From the NCBI GenBank assembly GCA_905250115.1, contig CAJNOI010000008.1, positions 945,822 to 1,009,821 on the forward strand: a stretch of DNA of 64,000 nucleotides, in the 5' to 3' direction. Source of the stretch: Adineta steineri (taxonomy: Eukaryota > Rotifera > Eurotatoria > Adinetida > Adinetidae). A program made the position numbers and the translations under genes. This document shows positions 36,734 to 48,490 of this stretch, piece after piece. The notes below the pieces were generated by a model. That model did not search any database. It was not told the origin of the DNA and saw nothing but the letters and a program-made list of their open reading frames with translations. Each line of letters begins with the position of its first letter. Position 1 is the stretch's first letter.

Positions 36734-38540
36734 ATGTTGGCTGTACATGAAAAAGAACTTCGAGAGCTTAGAAAAGTTTCGATTCGATATGATAATTCAT
36801 CGAGAACATATTATTGTTTTTATCATAGAAAAGATTTAATACCATCGGAATTAATTTTATCCTATGATCTTGATGAACGAAAATGGAATATTGATACAAT
36901 TGAATATAAATATATATTTGAAACAAAATTAAATCATTTATATAACAATGAACATATACCATTTGAAGAACAACTTCGGCATGTTATTGATTATCTTGAT
37001 AATTATTTCAGTATGTTTAAATTAGAAATTAATATTTAGTTTTTTTCGTATCATTTTTAGATAATCAATCAGAACAACAAAAAGCGAAAATAAATCTTCA
37101 TCGTAAATGTATATTTAAAAATGATTATTTTTGTAAACTCGTTTGTTTTATTCAGGTATGAATTCATTCTCATGGTTTCGACGTTTACGTAATGCACGTC
37201 GTTGGTCAAGTCAAAATGTTCTTACAGATTCGCCAGCAGGTACATTACCAAAATAAGATTTTTTTATTTTTAAATTTTCATATTAGAATTACAACGTTAT
37301 TCAGCACCGGAAAAATCTACTAAAGAAAATAATAAAGAACAAATTCTGTCAGTCAAAACATTAGCTGAATCATTTGATACAAATAATATTCATCGAACTC
37401 GTACAAAAACATCCAGTTCATCATTACAATATCCAAATGAATATAATGAAACTCAGTTAGTATCAAGAATTAATTTGAACACAATGTATTTATTTTATTT
37501 TCTAGAGTACTAAATAAAGCACCATCAATTAGTGAAATTTGGTTGAATGTTTCTTTGCATGGGTAAGTTTATTTTAAACTAATTACAGTTTTTGAATAAA
37601 TAATTTATATAGAACGAATGAAAAGCAAGAAAATAGTACAAGTCATATCAGCGAATATCTATTGAAAAAATTAGCAGAAAAATTCGTGAAATATTTCGGT
37701 GGAACATTTCAATGTAATGTTGGTCATCAGGTAGGAAAAATACAATAATAAATAATTACAGTTATTTACACACAAAAAATAACTTATTGATTTAATATCG
37801 AATTACTTATTATCACGCGAAGCTTAGAAATTTTGTATGATTAGCTCAATTTAACCTATGTTATGATAACTCTTAATAACTATTTAATTACGAATTAAAC
37901 TTAATAAAGAAAAGGAAATAATTGATCTAAAATGTGTGCGTAATGGAAAATAGCATAAAATATTCTCCTCGATTAGAAATACTTCGATATGCATCAAACC
38001 CACACCCACCCATTTTGGCGTTTGGGTATTGAGTTTGACTCAGACATTCAAGGTTTTGTCGCCTAAGCCACACAGAACTGTAAGCACAAACTCAGTACCC
38101 AAACTGATTGGGTTTAGTGCATATCTAGAAAGAGTCAATGATCATTTTCAGTAATATGTGCGGAAAGAACGAGTATTACATTGTAGTTAACAGAAAAAAG
38201 TAGTCAAACTTTGAATGATTGATGCTACTAAGATTAAAATGTTTATAAATACTTTGATTGTATTTATTGATCAAACTTAAAATATTCGATCGATGATTGA
38301 TCAGACATCTTTTTTTTAAAGAATAATTTCTCGTTTAGTGTCAACTCGAATATGATGGTCAAGTATGGCATTTTATTGTACTTAAATTTGAATGTATGTA
38401 TTAAATATATTTATTACAAAAAAAAATTATTTATTTTTTTGTTTCTAGTTTTAACAAATCAAACTTGTGAACCTATGAAAATACCAAAAACAAAAATCGT
38501 TTTTCTTATTGATGGTGTTCCATATTATGTTCGAGGTTAA
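36734..38540 (+). CDS. Unrecognised 297-aa protein, eight exons
   Basis: Exons 36734-37010, 37061-37102, 37156-37239, 37287-37455, 37506-37562, 37613-37730, 38339-38393, 38449-38540 join in frame throughout. The N-terminal 90 residues are charged and helical/strand-like (ELRELRKVSIRYDNSS, then FEEQLRHVIDYLDNYF). A basic stretch follows (WFRRLRNARRW), then a polar linker, then a compact C-terminal part: ISEYLLKKLAEKFVKYFGG, CQLEYDGQVWHFIVLKFE, KIVFLIDGVPYYVRG. No signal peptide or TM. I cannot name a family. The seven clean GT-AG joins make a real gene likely. Intron 6 carries a small MITE. The stop is only 24 bp from the stop of the convergent VWA gene. Confidence 0.7.
37986..38125. mobile_element. 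140-bp palindromic MITE-like element
   Basis: Outer ends GATATGCATCAAACCCA (37986-38002) and TGGGTTTAGTGCATATC (38109-38125) are imperfect inverted repeats (15 of 17). Inside, TTTGGGTATTGAGTTT (38021-38036) pairs with AAACTCAGTACCCAAA (38088-38103), 15 of 16. It also carries CCCACACCCACCC, a telomere-like TGTGGG tract on the other strand. There is no coding capacity. It is in intron 6 of the unrecognised gene. Confidence 0.7.
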
Positions 38541-38564
38541 ATATATATATTTTTTTTGTATTTC

Positions 38565-41500
38565 TTATCGAAGATATCCACATAAACTTTCTAATATACG
38601 AAATACGGTATTAAATGTTAAATCTCTATTTGCCGCATAAGACCAAAATAAATTTTCATATGAAGATGATGTTGATATTAATGAATTTAAAAGTACATTT
38701 CGTTCTTCATAATTTATATTATCATTATCATCAGTTTTTAAATATGGATCAAGTACCATATATCGAATAGTTGAATAACGTTGAATAATTTTTTTCATTT
38801 CATTTCGATTAAAATTTAATCGAGATGATATTGTTAAAATAATTTGTTGTGATTGTTGATTTGATACTATTTGTTGATTTTTTATTAAATAATCACTAGC
38901 ACGTTCCATATGTTGATTTAATTCCATCATTGACCTATTTTCATAACCAGTATAAGATAGAAAATTTTCAAGTAATTTATTATTTATATTATATAGCGCT
39001 GTTAAAGGTATATGATATTGAAAAGGATCTACTGTTGTTGATGATATTATCATAAGACCAAAACGATGATTACTTGGTTCGATTAATGCAAGAAAAATAT
39101 TAAGAAATGTTTGTATTAAAGGCACATATTTTTGTTGACAATCAATAAGAATAAGAATATCAAATTTTGTTTTATGACATGATATTTTATATTTATTACA
39201 AACTGGTGGAATTAAATCCGATTGATTTACATGTGATATCCATTGACGTGGAGTACGTAATGAAAATTCATTGATCATTAAACTATCATCACTTTCCCAT
39301 AGAATATCTAGACCAGGATTATTAGAGCAATGTGGAACACCTATAGGTAGATCCAAAAATGAACTAATATTACGATTTTCATCGATTACTGGACCATTAG
39401 CATAATCGGTTGCATATAAAAATTCAGCTAGAAATGAAAATATTTAAGTAATTTATTAAATATAATTGTCCTATTTAAATACAGCTAAGCTTATGAGTAA
39501 ATAAGAAATTAAATTGATTATTTTATTATTATTAATTCTCGAACGGTGTTCTCATTTTACTACATAATAAGAACTTAAAATTTTGTTTGTTTTAAGTTGG
39601 GCGTGGATAAATCGAGATTTGCATCATAATTTTCGTCAGGTATAAATACGATAGTACGAGTCCTGATAAATGAAAAAGTTGCTGATTAAAGGTTTTAAGA
39701 GTCAAAAAAAGCGTTGTGGGTCTTGTCAGACCTTCAAATGCCGTACGAAGGTTAATAAACAACAATGCGTACAAGCAATAACGGAGATCTTAATGGTTCC
39801 ACAGTGAATATCATAAAGCTCGACACATATTTTTTCTCTCTCTATCCATCCGTAGAGAATAAATATAGAAGTATGTATTATATACATTAATGATTTTAAC
39901 GGATCTGTTTTCATTCTAAATTGGTTATCCATATGGATCGAATAGTTTTAACCGATTTTCATATTAGAACAGCTTTTTTTACACTAACAGTCTATCCTAT
40001 TAGTTTGAAAAAACAATAAATATTCTTTGATCGTTATATTAGATCCAAAAAAGTTGGATACACGAAACTTCTGCACTGAAGTTTGGAAACAAAACGAGCT
40101 CTTTCAACTTCATCAACATCAATAGTTATCTTATATAATTGGTTTTCGTTTCAATCATGATAAAACTTACGTGCTAAAGTACTTGTTGTAGTTAATGCAT
40201 ATTTTTGTTGAATACTCATTGTTGAAGGTAAAAGTGGATCAACATGAATAATAAACCATTGACCATTAGATATTCTTTGTACATATAAATTTCTATCACC
40301 TAATGATCGATAGACTGGTGCTGAAAAACATCGATCTGTTGTTTGATAAAATGTGTAATCAAATTTTTCTTTTAACGTTGCATGCATATTTTGATTATTC
40401 ATTAAAGTTAACAATGGACATTCTATTGCTTTACTAACATTTGTTTCAATTAAATTTGTTGTAAAATTTTGAATAAAATCATTTTCTTCCATAACATCAC
40501 ATAAACGATTATAATGATTAAATAATTGATTTCCAAAGATGGCATCACCTAATTTTTCATATGTTTCAATATAATTATAAGTTACAGGTGATGATACTAA
40601 TGAATATTTAGCATTATGAATAAATGCTGAATGAATATATTCGGATAATTTTTTATTTGATATTTTATTAAAATCAATAACAAGAATTCTTATTGGTACT
40701 GATGCAATAAATTGTGCTAAACGTTTATCCCGTTGTTTATAATCATAAAGATTTTTTGAACGTGATGTTAATATAATAATAACATGATTCATTCGAGTAG
40801 ATTTCATATCTATTGAACGTTTTTCTTTATGTGGATATGTTGTTATGTTTAAAATTGTTTTTATTGCAAGTTCATCCGAATAAATTAATGGATAGGGTTC
40901 AGTATATACATCATCCTCATCATCATCATCAATTGTATCATTTGTATTCGATTGATATTCATCAATGAGATTAATTTTTTCTAATGGTATTAAAAGTCGA
41001 CGTTTAAAAATTTGTGTAACTATATTATGAATAGCATCAATCCATTGAACAGAAAATCTTCTAGGAATATCAACATGTTTATTAATTGCATCTATTGAAT
41101 CATATAAATGTTCAAGACTTTTTGATGATGTTTTATTATTAAATGTATTTATAAGATGAAATGTATCATGATAATAACTAAGTGCAATTTTTGTTTGATT
41201 ATATAATAACCATATTAAAGTTTTTGTTAATAATTTCATTTGATGAAATTCATCATTAGTTGTACTTTCAGTTAAATCAAATAAAAAAGTTAATTGTTGT
41301 GTTTGACATGTTGAATTTGATAGTTGATAATAACATTTAATTTGAACATCTGTAGCAACAAAAATATATATGTAGGTCTTATTTATTTTGATTATATTCA
41401 TAAATCTTATTGCTAGAAAATTTGTTTGCAAAGAGAAATTGACAATGATTAATTTATGTTTAGTTTCTTATAATTCAATTAGTATCGATTTCGATTTCTA

Positions 41501-42552
41501 TATGCCCGCGCAAGTAGAATTCAAATGAAATCAACTCAATACGTTTTTTTTTAGATAAACAGAAGATTATTATAAATAGATCGATCTAGTACTGTAATTT
41601 CTTAAAGAGTATGATATGGAAAGGCTTCCGAAAATAACAATTGTTTCAAATTATGTTCAATTGATTGTAATATTTAAAAAAAAATTTTCTAATATTTAGA
41701 TAATGATCAGAAACTATTATTTTAGACTTTACATGAATAGAAAATAACTGAATTAGTTTTTTGTTGCTCGAGGTTATTGACACAAATTCAGTTCTTTGGA
41801 CTTGAAGGGTTCTATTCGATAGAGATACATTGATAAGATATGAAAATGACAGAAATAGACAATGTATTTTAAGCTATTTCTACACTTCTACAACAACAAC
41901 AAAAACATATTGACATGATCTTTTCTTGAAAACTTTGGCAGTAAGAACTCTAAGAACATACATAACGCATTACTTTTACAAAATTCTATTGAACTCGCTT
42001 ATTTGTCTTATTTCTTACTTGATATAGGTTTGTATGTATAACTATTATTTTTTGCATGAATAATTACACGTTGCCATCGTTGTGATCGTTTTTGTTTTCC
42101 AAGTGGATGTTGAAACATTCCAAGTGGCATTGAAAGTAATGGTTTTATATTCCAAGCATCACACCATTCACGCATACCTAATTTATATGTTGAATTTGTT
42201 GTATCATAAAGTGTCCACCATCGATTATTAGGTGATTGAAATTGATATAAATTTGCATATTTAATTGAATGAAAAATTGGTTTATTCTGACAAATATAAT
42301 CTGTTTTATAAAATAATTTCTCTTCAATTTCATTAAAATGAAACGGAAGTAAACCTTGTGGTATATCAAATTCAATTAATCGACATAGATCATCATTTGT
42401 AAAACCACCTATTTATTTATTTAATTAAATTTAAAAAAAAAACAAGAAAAAAAAATATATATACAAGAAATATTCGTTTTTTTTCTTTATTTTATACACT
42501 TACGATGAAGGAGTACGAAAATAAGAAGAATAATAGCATTATTAAGCAACAT
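38565..42552 (-). CDS. Secreted protein with two von Willebrand A-like domains
   Basis: Minus-strand exons 42552-42504, 42408-42019, 41349-40171, 39427-38565 join in frame to about 826 aa. Exon 1 encodes a signal peptide (MLLNNAIILLIFVLLH). A Trp/Cys-containing N-domain follows. The first VWA-like domain starts LTFLFDLTEST, a near-MIDAS (DxTxS), and continues with HVIIILTSRS. A second Rossmann-like region starts FDILILIDCQQ, where MIDAS serines are missing. N-glycosylation sequons are frequent and no C-terminal TM is seen. The layout recalls alpha2-delta/CACHD1-type extracellular proteins, but no Cache motif is certain. If the A|GTAAGA donor at 42018 is not used, the first two exons are a separate gene (see 42008-42552). 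Confidence 0.65.
42008..42552 (-). CDS. Alternative reading: separate small secreted protein (149 aa)
   Basis: Exons 42552-42504 and 42408-42008 read to their own TAA if the weak donor at 42018 is ignored. The product would be a signal peptide plus about 130 aa with LYQFQSPNNRWWTLY, LGMREWCDAWNI and PLGKQKRSQRWQR motifs. Four Trp and three Cys suggest a folded secreted domain that I cannot name. The same exons also splice in frame into the VWA exons, so this is an alternative end rather than an extra gene. A transcript would decide. Confidence 0.4.
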
Positions 42553-42772
42553 TCTTAACGATAACTAATCATCTAATGACTGTTAACATCTTTCTTTATT
42601 TGCTACTCTCCTTCAAATGACAGATATTGTTTATATATTCTGTATAACTTCTGTCACTTAGAATGACATCCATTTTCTGAAGAAACCAAGTATTTATATA
42701 TTCATATTTATACAGAAGAAAACACTCACACACACACAGAAACAAATGCACACATAATTGTCTTTTATTTCT

Positions 42773-44048
42773 TTAATTTCTTGTTATAAAACCAGTTCGT
42801 ATTGTTGATGTTGAATGATCTGTTCCTCCTCCTCCTCCGGATGATGACGATGGTTGAGTTTCCATTGATGTTAAAGCTTTAATTAATGTTAATTTATCTC
42901 TTTGTAATACATATATTTGTTGTTCTGCATCAGTTAAATCCTAATTGAAATAAAATGATTTATATATTAAAGATAAACATAAAAAATAATAGAATAATAT
43001 TTACTCTTGTAACTCGATCTAATTTACGTTGTAAATCATGAATTATTGAATCTTTATCATGTATAACAGATTCAAGTGTACGAATATGTTCTTCAAATTG
43101 TCGATATTTTATTGTTGAAGAATCATCACCCGATGTTTGCTAAGAAATAAACAAATATAATAATAATACGAAAGAAAGAATTTTGTATCTTACTCGACGA
43201 ACAATAAATTCTGTGGGTTGAAAAATTGATGTTGATGTATTTGGATATATAGTTGCTGATGCCACTGATGTCATCAGAAAAGAATTTTTCAAAAAACATT
43301 TTAATAAAATTATTTACCTGGTCGTGAAATTGTTAATTTTTCAAATGAATGTCGGGAATTGTCATCAAATGTTGGTCTGATTGAAGAGGGAAAAAAAATG
43401 CACTCTTTTTTTTCGATTGTCAAAAAAGTTATACTTACTGCACACGACTAATTTTAAACACTGGTTTTGGCGAATTCTAGAAAAATAAAAAATAGTAATA
43501 CGGATTTAATTTGTTCAACATACTGTTTGATTATGTTCAAATGAATCACTCGGTTCTGATTTAGTAAGCGTAATAAATTGATTGCGTGGAGTTGTATTGT
43601 CTTCTTCTTCATCATTATTATTAAAAGAATTCTAGAAAATGAAGAAAAAAAAAACGTTCAATAAATTCTTGTAATTATTTTTAATATAATTTACATCAGT
43701 TAATGCACTTGCTGACAAAACATCATCTGGTCGTATACCAGTTGCACGACGTTTATCTCTGGTATTTCTTTTATGTTTCGGATTAAGACGTACTACTGAT
43801 TGATGTTGAGTAGTATTTGTCGTTATTGTTGTTGTTGAATCTGTTGTCGTTGTTGACGATTGAACAACAACAACAGGTAATGTTTCATTTGATCGACTAC
43901 TTGATGAAATAGTCGGCATTAAACGATGATGAAAACGAAGGGCACGTGTATGATCTGTATTTGTTGTTGTTGTTGTTGTAGGAAGAGATGGTGCCTCACT
44001 TGCCTGTAATGACGACGTTGTCGTCGTCAGGAATGTAGAACGAGACAT
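42773..44048 (-). CDS. Low-complexity protein with C-terminal coiled coil
   Basis: Seven minus-strand exons: 44048-43695, 43631-43524, 43476-43439, 43376-43318, 43264-43194, 43139-43005, 42940-42773, giving 310 aa. The N-terminal third is Thr/Ser-rich with a basic patch (PKHKRNTRDKRRATG). The middle is polar and disordered. From about residue 215 heptads form a coiled coil (FEEHIRTLESVIHDKDSII, LQRKLDRVT, LTDAEQQIYVLQRDKLTL), ending in a Ser/Gly run. It resembles scaffold or microtubule-associated coiled coils, but no family is recognised. The ATG directly abuts a TATTTTAG acceptor, so the 5' UTR comes from an upstream exon or a trans-spliced leader. Confidence 0.7.
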
Positions 44049-45664
44049 CTAAAATAAATATTGTATATAGAAAAAAAAACAAATCACATAAAGGTGAAAG
44101 AACAAACTAATTTTCCAAGACCAATCTCTACTCTTTTTTTATCCCCCTCCCCCTTCTTTTCTATTATCATATGTATTGAATTAACACATCGACCTAATAA
44201 TATATTACTTCTCATTGAAATCTGTTTTTTTTTTATTATTTATTTCATTAATACTAATAATAGTATATCATAATCGTTCAAATACTCTTTATGTTTACTT
44301 GATTCGATCTGACCGACATATATATATGTTTTGTTTATTTATATACAATCGAAGTCTGTCATTCTGCCTACTTCTACATTTTTTTTTTCTATGGACAAGA
44401 GTATCACATCTACTATATATTTCTACGGCTGTTACCATTACCATGTATGCTGATGATTATAATCAAGATAAGCGTAGGTTGAGTGTGTATGTGTATAGAG
44501 ATAGTAAAAAAAATAATATATTTACCAATCAACACTGAAAAAAAACACATAAAGATTTTTAGAAAAAAAAAGGAACACTGACAATAATAATCTTATTTTG
44601 TTCGATATCTCAAATAAACGATACAGTGATTTAACGTTGTTGTATTCTAGCATAAATTCTTTAAATATATAAATATATGTATATATATGTACATAGAGAC
44701 AAAAGATTATCTTATTTATTATATATCGTACAAGGAAAATCGAAGCAAAAAAAACAGCAATATAGAAATATGTTTTGCTATTCTCCTTCCTTTCGCTTGT
44801 TCTGTACATTGTGATGATACATGAAGAGCAAAAAAACTATTAAAGACAGATTCTATATTTCTGTCATTTTTGCGAGAGTTGTCGTTACTATCTGGAATAT
44901 CAACAACAATAACAACAGTCTAATTGTATGTGTATATGTATGAGATACAAGACAAAAAAAATTGTTTCAATCCTTATCAGCAAACTAAGCGACAAAAGAG
45001 AAAGTTTCGACAATATGCTTATTGTCACTAAAAATTAATATCAACAAATTGATGTTGAATAATGATAATGATAATGATGATATGATGAAATAGCTCATAA
45101 GATATCTATATATATATATACAATCGAAATATATACGTATGACATTCGATAGTTGTCTCTACTCGTATTGCGACGATGAATAGTAATGACATACGATATA
45201 TTGTCGCAATCGAAAGCACAGCATGAAGAAAAAAAGTCTAAATTCACTATACTCAATAACAATAATAAAAGCGTAAATAGATATGTTTGAAAATTAAAAA
45301 ATATATAAATACACATTATTCTTAATCATTTCTGTATATAGAAAATTTATATTAAATAATGACAAATGTTTATAACAGTCTTTCAAAGAAAAATCATTGA
45401 TTATCTTCCAGTTGTTTTCCTGCATAACACGTTCGTGTCAATAGTTATGTATTATCTCAATAATAATTGAATGTAACAATGAATAGTCAAATGGCAATAT
45501 AGATAGATGATTTGAATTAAACTATATCTTATAAAAGATTTATTTAAAGCTATAATTGAATACAAATATGATGAATTAATAACTAAAACTTTTATTTATA
45601 TTCTTAAAAAAGAAACAGATCTGAATACAGAAAAAGATGAAGAGAGAAAAAAAAACTTTCAGAT
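44049..45664. other. 1.6-kb AT-rich intergenic region
   Basis: It lies between the coiled-coil gene start and the INTU 3' end, both minus strand. It holds short (TA)n runs (about 44320, 44690, 45105-45120) and an ATGATA-type run near 45060-45085. No credible gene. Confidence 0.5.
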
Positions 45665-48490
45665 TTATACTGATGACATTCCAATAGTGAATGCCAATTC
45701 AGTAATATTTTGAGCAATTGAATCATGATAGCAAACAAAAAATTCATGTTCAATTGGTTGTAAGCATTTTTTACCGACAATCCAAAAATGAAATAAATTT
45801 GTATCTTTTTTTTTTCTTAGTATCGGTGTCAGTTTGTAAAGAAAATTGACAACCAATTTCGAAATATTTTGGACGTAATTTTCTACTAAATAAATTTTTT
45901 GATTTTAATTCTTTTTGTTTTGAAAAATGTTTTTGTCGTATATAGATACATGTTTGTTGTATTGTTTCAAATAAAAGTCGATCAATTAAAGTTGTTTGTT
46001 TTATTTTATCAAGTGTAAAATAAGGTGCAATAAGTAAACCACGAATCGATTGAAAATCCAAATAATAAAATATTGTCGAATAATTACCTGGATGTAATCG
46101 ATATGCCGATAAATTTGTTTGAAGATTCTTATTTTGTTGTTCATCAAGAGATAAAGTTGAAGATTTAAATGATTGACGACTACTTTTATATAGTTCATCT
46201 TGAGATTCAGGTTGACTAACTAATTGTGTTGCTCGCAGATCATTTAAAGATGGTTCATGATGATGAGAAGATGCTATCGACATAGTATCATCAATATTTG
46301 TTTCAGCTGTAGTCGATTTATTTGATTGATTGAATCCTTTTTAATAAAAATGAACATAATCGTATGAATTAATGTTACAACTAAGTACTCGATTCTGCCA
46401 ACTAAGGTCGAAAGTAAAAATGTCGAATTATAAAAATATCGAAGAAAAAAAGTCGAAATACGATGATAAGACTTTGGGTGTTTGAAACAACTTAAGGGGA
46501 AAACTGAAAACAGACGTGAGTGGATGGGTGGGTGTGGGTGTCATCTTCTTTGCTTCCATACCCACCCCCACATCCTCACTCACTCCTACACTCTCACCCA
46601 CACCCTCAAGATGGTTTTTCAGTTCGTGATTCTCACATTCGACGTTTGTCTAATTTTATTTCGACATTTTTCCTTTTCGACTAAAGTTCGGTTTATCAAG
46701 TACTCTGCAGTGAAGCAATACTTTTATTTTACCTCCTATTAATGGTAACGAAATCGTTCGTTTTAATTGTTTTTTAAGAAATGCTGAAGGTGATGAAAGA
46801 ATCCATGGTGATGAACTCGGTAATATTTTTGGAAAAATCGTAAATATATCATTCAATGTTAATTTAATCTGTTGTATAATTTCATGATCAGGTGATATAC
46901 TAAATAAATCAATTTTCAAAAAAAAATAGAAATTTTTTTGTTATTTTACTTTAGATCATTTTTTTCGTATTCACTTTCAATAATAACAGCTAATGTCAAT
47001 TCACCTTGAGAACAAACAATTAAAAATGAACGATATTTTGATTCATAACCTATTGGAAAGATTTCTTTAAATAATAATAATTGCCATGTCTCACAATAGA
47101 ATTGTGTCATATTTAAATGTCCATAATGAAGAAGAAAATGATAAATATCATTTGTTAATTCATTTGATAAATGACTTATTAATAAATGAGTACGATGGAA
47201 TAAAATTGTGCCATTTAAAAAAAATATTCGCCGATAACGATTTATAATCGAATCATATTCATTTGAACATTGATTTATACTTTGACATTCTAATTGATTT
47301 AATAAACAATCAATATTTATTAATAATTGTTGATTATTAAGAATTAATTTTGGACATGTACCAAAATTATGAAATTGTGCAGGTAAAAATTCATCAATAA
47401 GACGAAGATTTTTAAATATTGAAAAAGAATTTATCGGTGATAATAAATGATGAAGACGATAGAAAAATATATCAAAAAAATATTCAATTGATTCTTTATA
47501 ATAAAATAATCCACGATAAATTGAACCAAATAAAAAATTTATTAAACGAATCATATGTTCTGTATGTTGTTCAAGTAAACATATATGTAAATTTTCAATA
47601 GGTGGATAAATAATAATCAAATAATGTATATTATCATCACTTGTTATACACACAGGAATGTTTTGTTCGGCAAGTTTGATCGATATACTAAACAAAGACA
47701 AAAAATATATATATAAGTAAATTAGGGATTATCATTCAATGTGGAACCTTCGAAGTAAACTATCATGTTCATTCATATCATGCATAACTTGTGTTAATGT
47801 AGGAAAAACCCCACCAGCAGCAAAAAATAAATCTTTTTGTGATGGTTGTTGATATAATAATTTAAAACCTTGATTTAATCGTTTTTCATAATAAAGTACG
47901 GAATGAATACAATCAATTTGTTCTGGTAAAGTAAGTTTTTTTTCTTCTATTGATGGTAGAATTATTGGTAATTGTAAAGAAGATGAAAGTTTCGAATTAT
48001 AATTATCTGGATGACGAACTGTTAGACGTACTTTACGTGTAGAACAATATTTTGATAATATATCATTAAGATTTAACCAATTTATACGATTACCATTGAT
48101 TGCTAAAAGCCAATCACCTACTTTAATACGACGATGTCGTCGTTCGATAACACCACGTACAATAACAGGTTGTTCAATAGATGAACTTGTATCAGGAAAT
48201 ATACCAAGTACAACTTCACATAAACTTGTATGAATAGATGCATCAAATGAAGATGCTGGACGACAACGAATATGTATATGTTCAATTAGTGATAAATCTT
48301 GCCGATATGATAGATGTGCAAATGGAGTATCAATATGAATTATTTCATTATTTGTTATTTGTGTTTGATCAGAAAAATATGGATATTGTAATTCAGATGA
48401 ATTGACACTTGATACATCAGTTAAAAGATTACTAAGTCGATGAAATACACCTGAGCGTGATAGCACCGTGGATTCAACAGATGCTGACAT
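45665..48490 (-). CDS. INTU: Inturned-like planar cell polarity effector
   Basis: Minus-strand exons 48490-47748, 47687-46950, 46899-46733, 46336-45854, 45804-45665 give about 756 aa (human INTU 942). INTU with FUZ and WDPCP forms the CPLANE complex that builds cilia. The N-terminal PDZ (about 92-150) is visible (VIERRHRRIKVGDWLLAINGN), followed by longin/CCZ1-type regions: KLAEQNIPVCITSDD, HMIRLINFLFGSIYRGL, RRIFFLNGTILFHRTHLLISHL. The C-terminal block HFWIVGKK..EFFVCYHDSIAQN matches the INTU end. Reaching it needs either a 49-nt intron (45853-45805) with an A-rich acceptor or a one-base change in an A10 tract; otherwise the frame stops at 45771. The upstream in-frame GTG at 48535 is not used. 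Confidence 0.83.
46500..46612. repeat. GGGTGTGGG/CACCCACACCC palindromic repeat
   Basis: GGGTGGGTGTGGGTG (about 46522-46537) faces CACCCACACCC (about 46595-46605), with further CCCACCCCCAC between. The left flank (ACTGAAAACAGACGTGA) matches the reverse complement of DNA near 56500, so the two loci share a repeat family. It lies in an INTU intron (46732-46337). Confidence 0.6.

Noticed and set aside
39060..39090. GGTTCGATTAATGC resembling a tRNA B box
   Set aside because: It lies inside the VWA coding exon, with no matching A box or cloverleaf stems.
46482..46742. ORF rich in THPH/LTHT
   Set aside because: It is a translation of the GTGGG/CACCC palindromic repeat inside an INTU intron.
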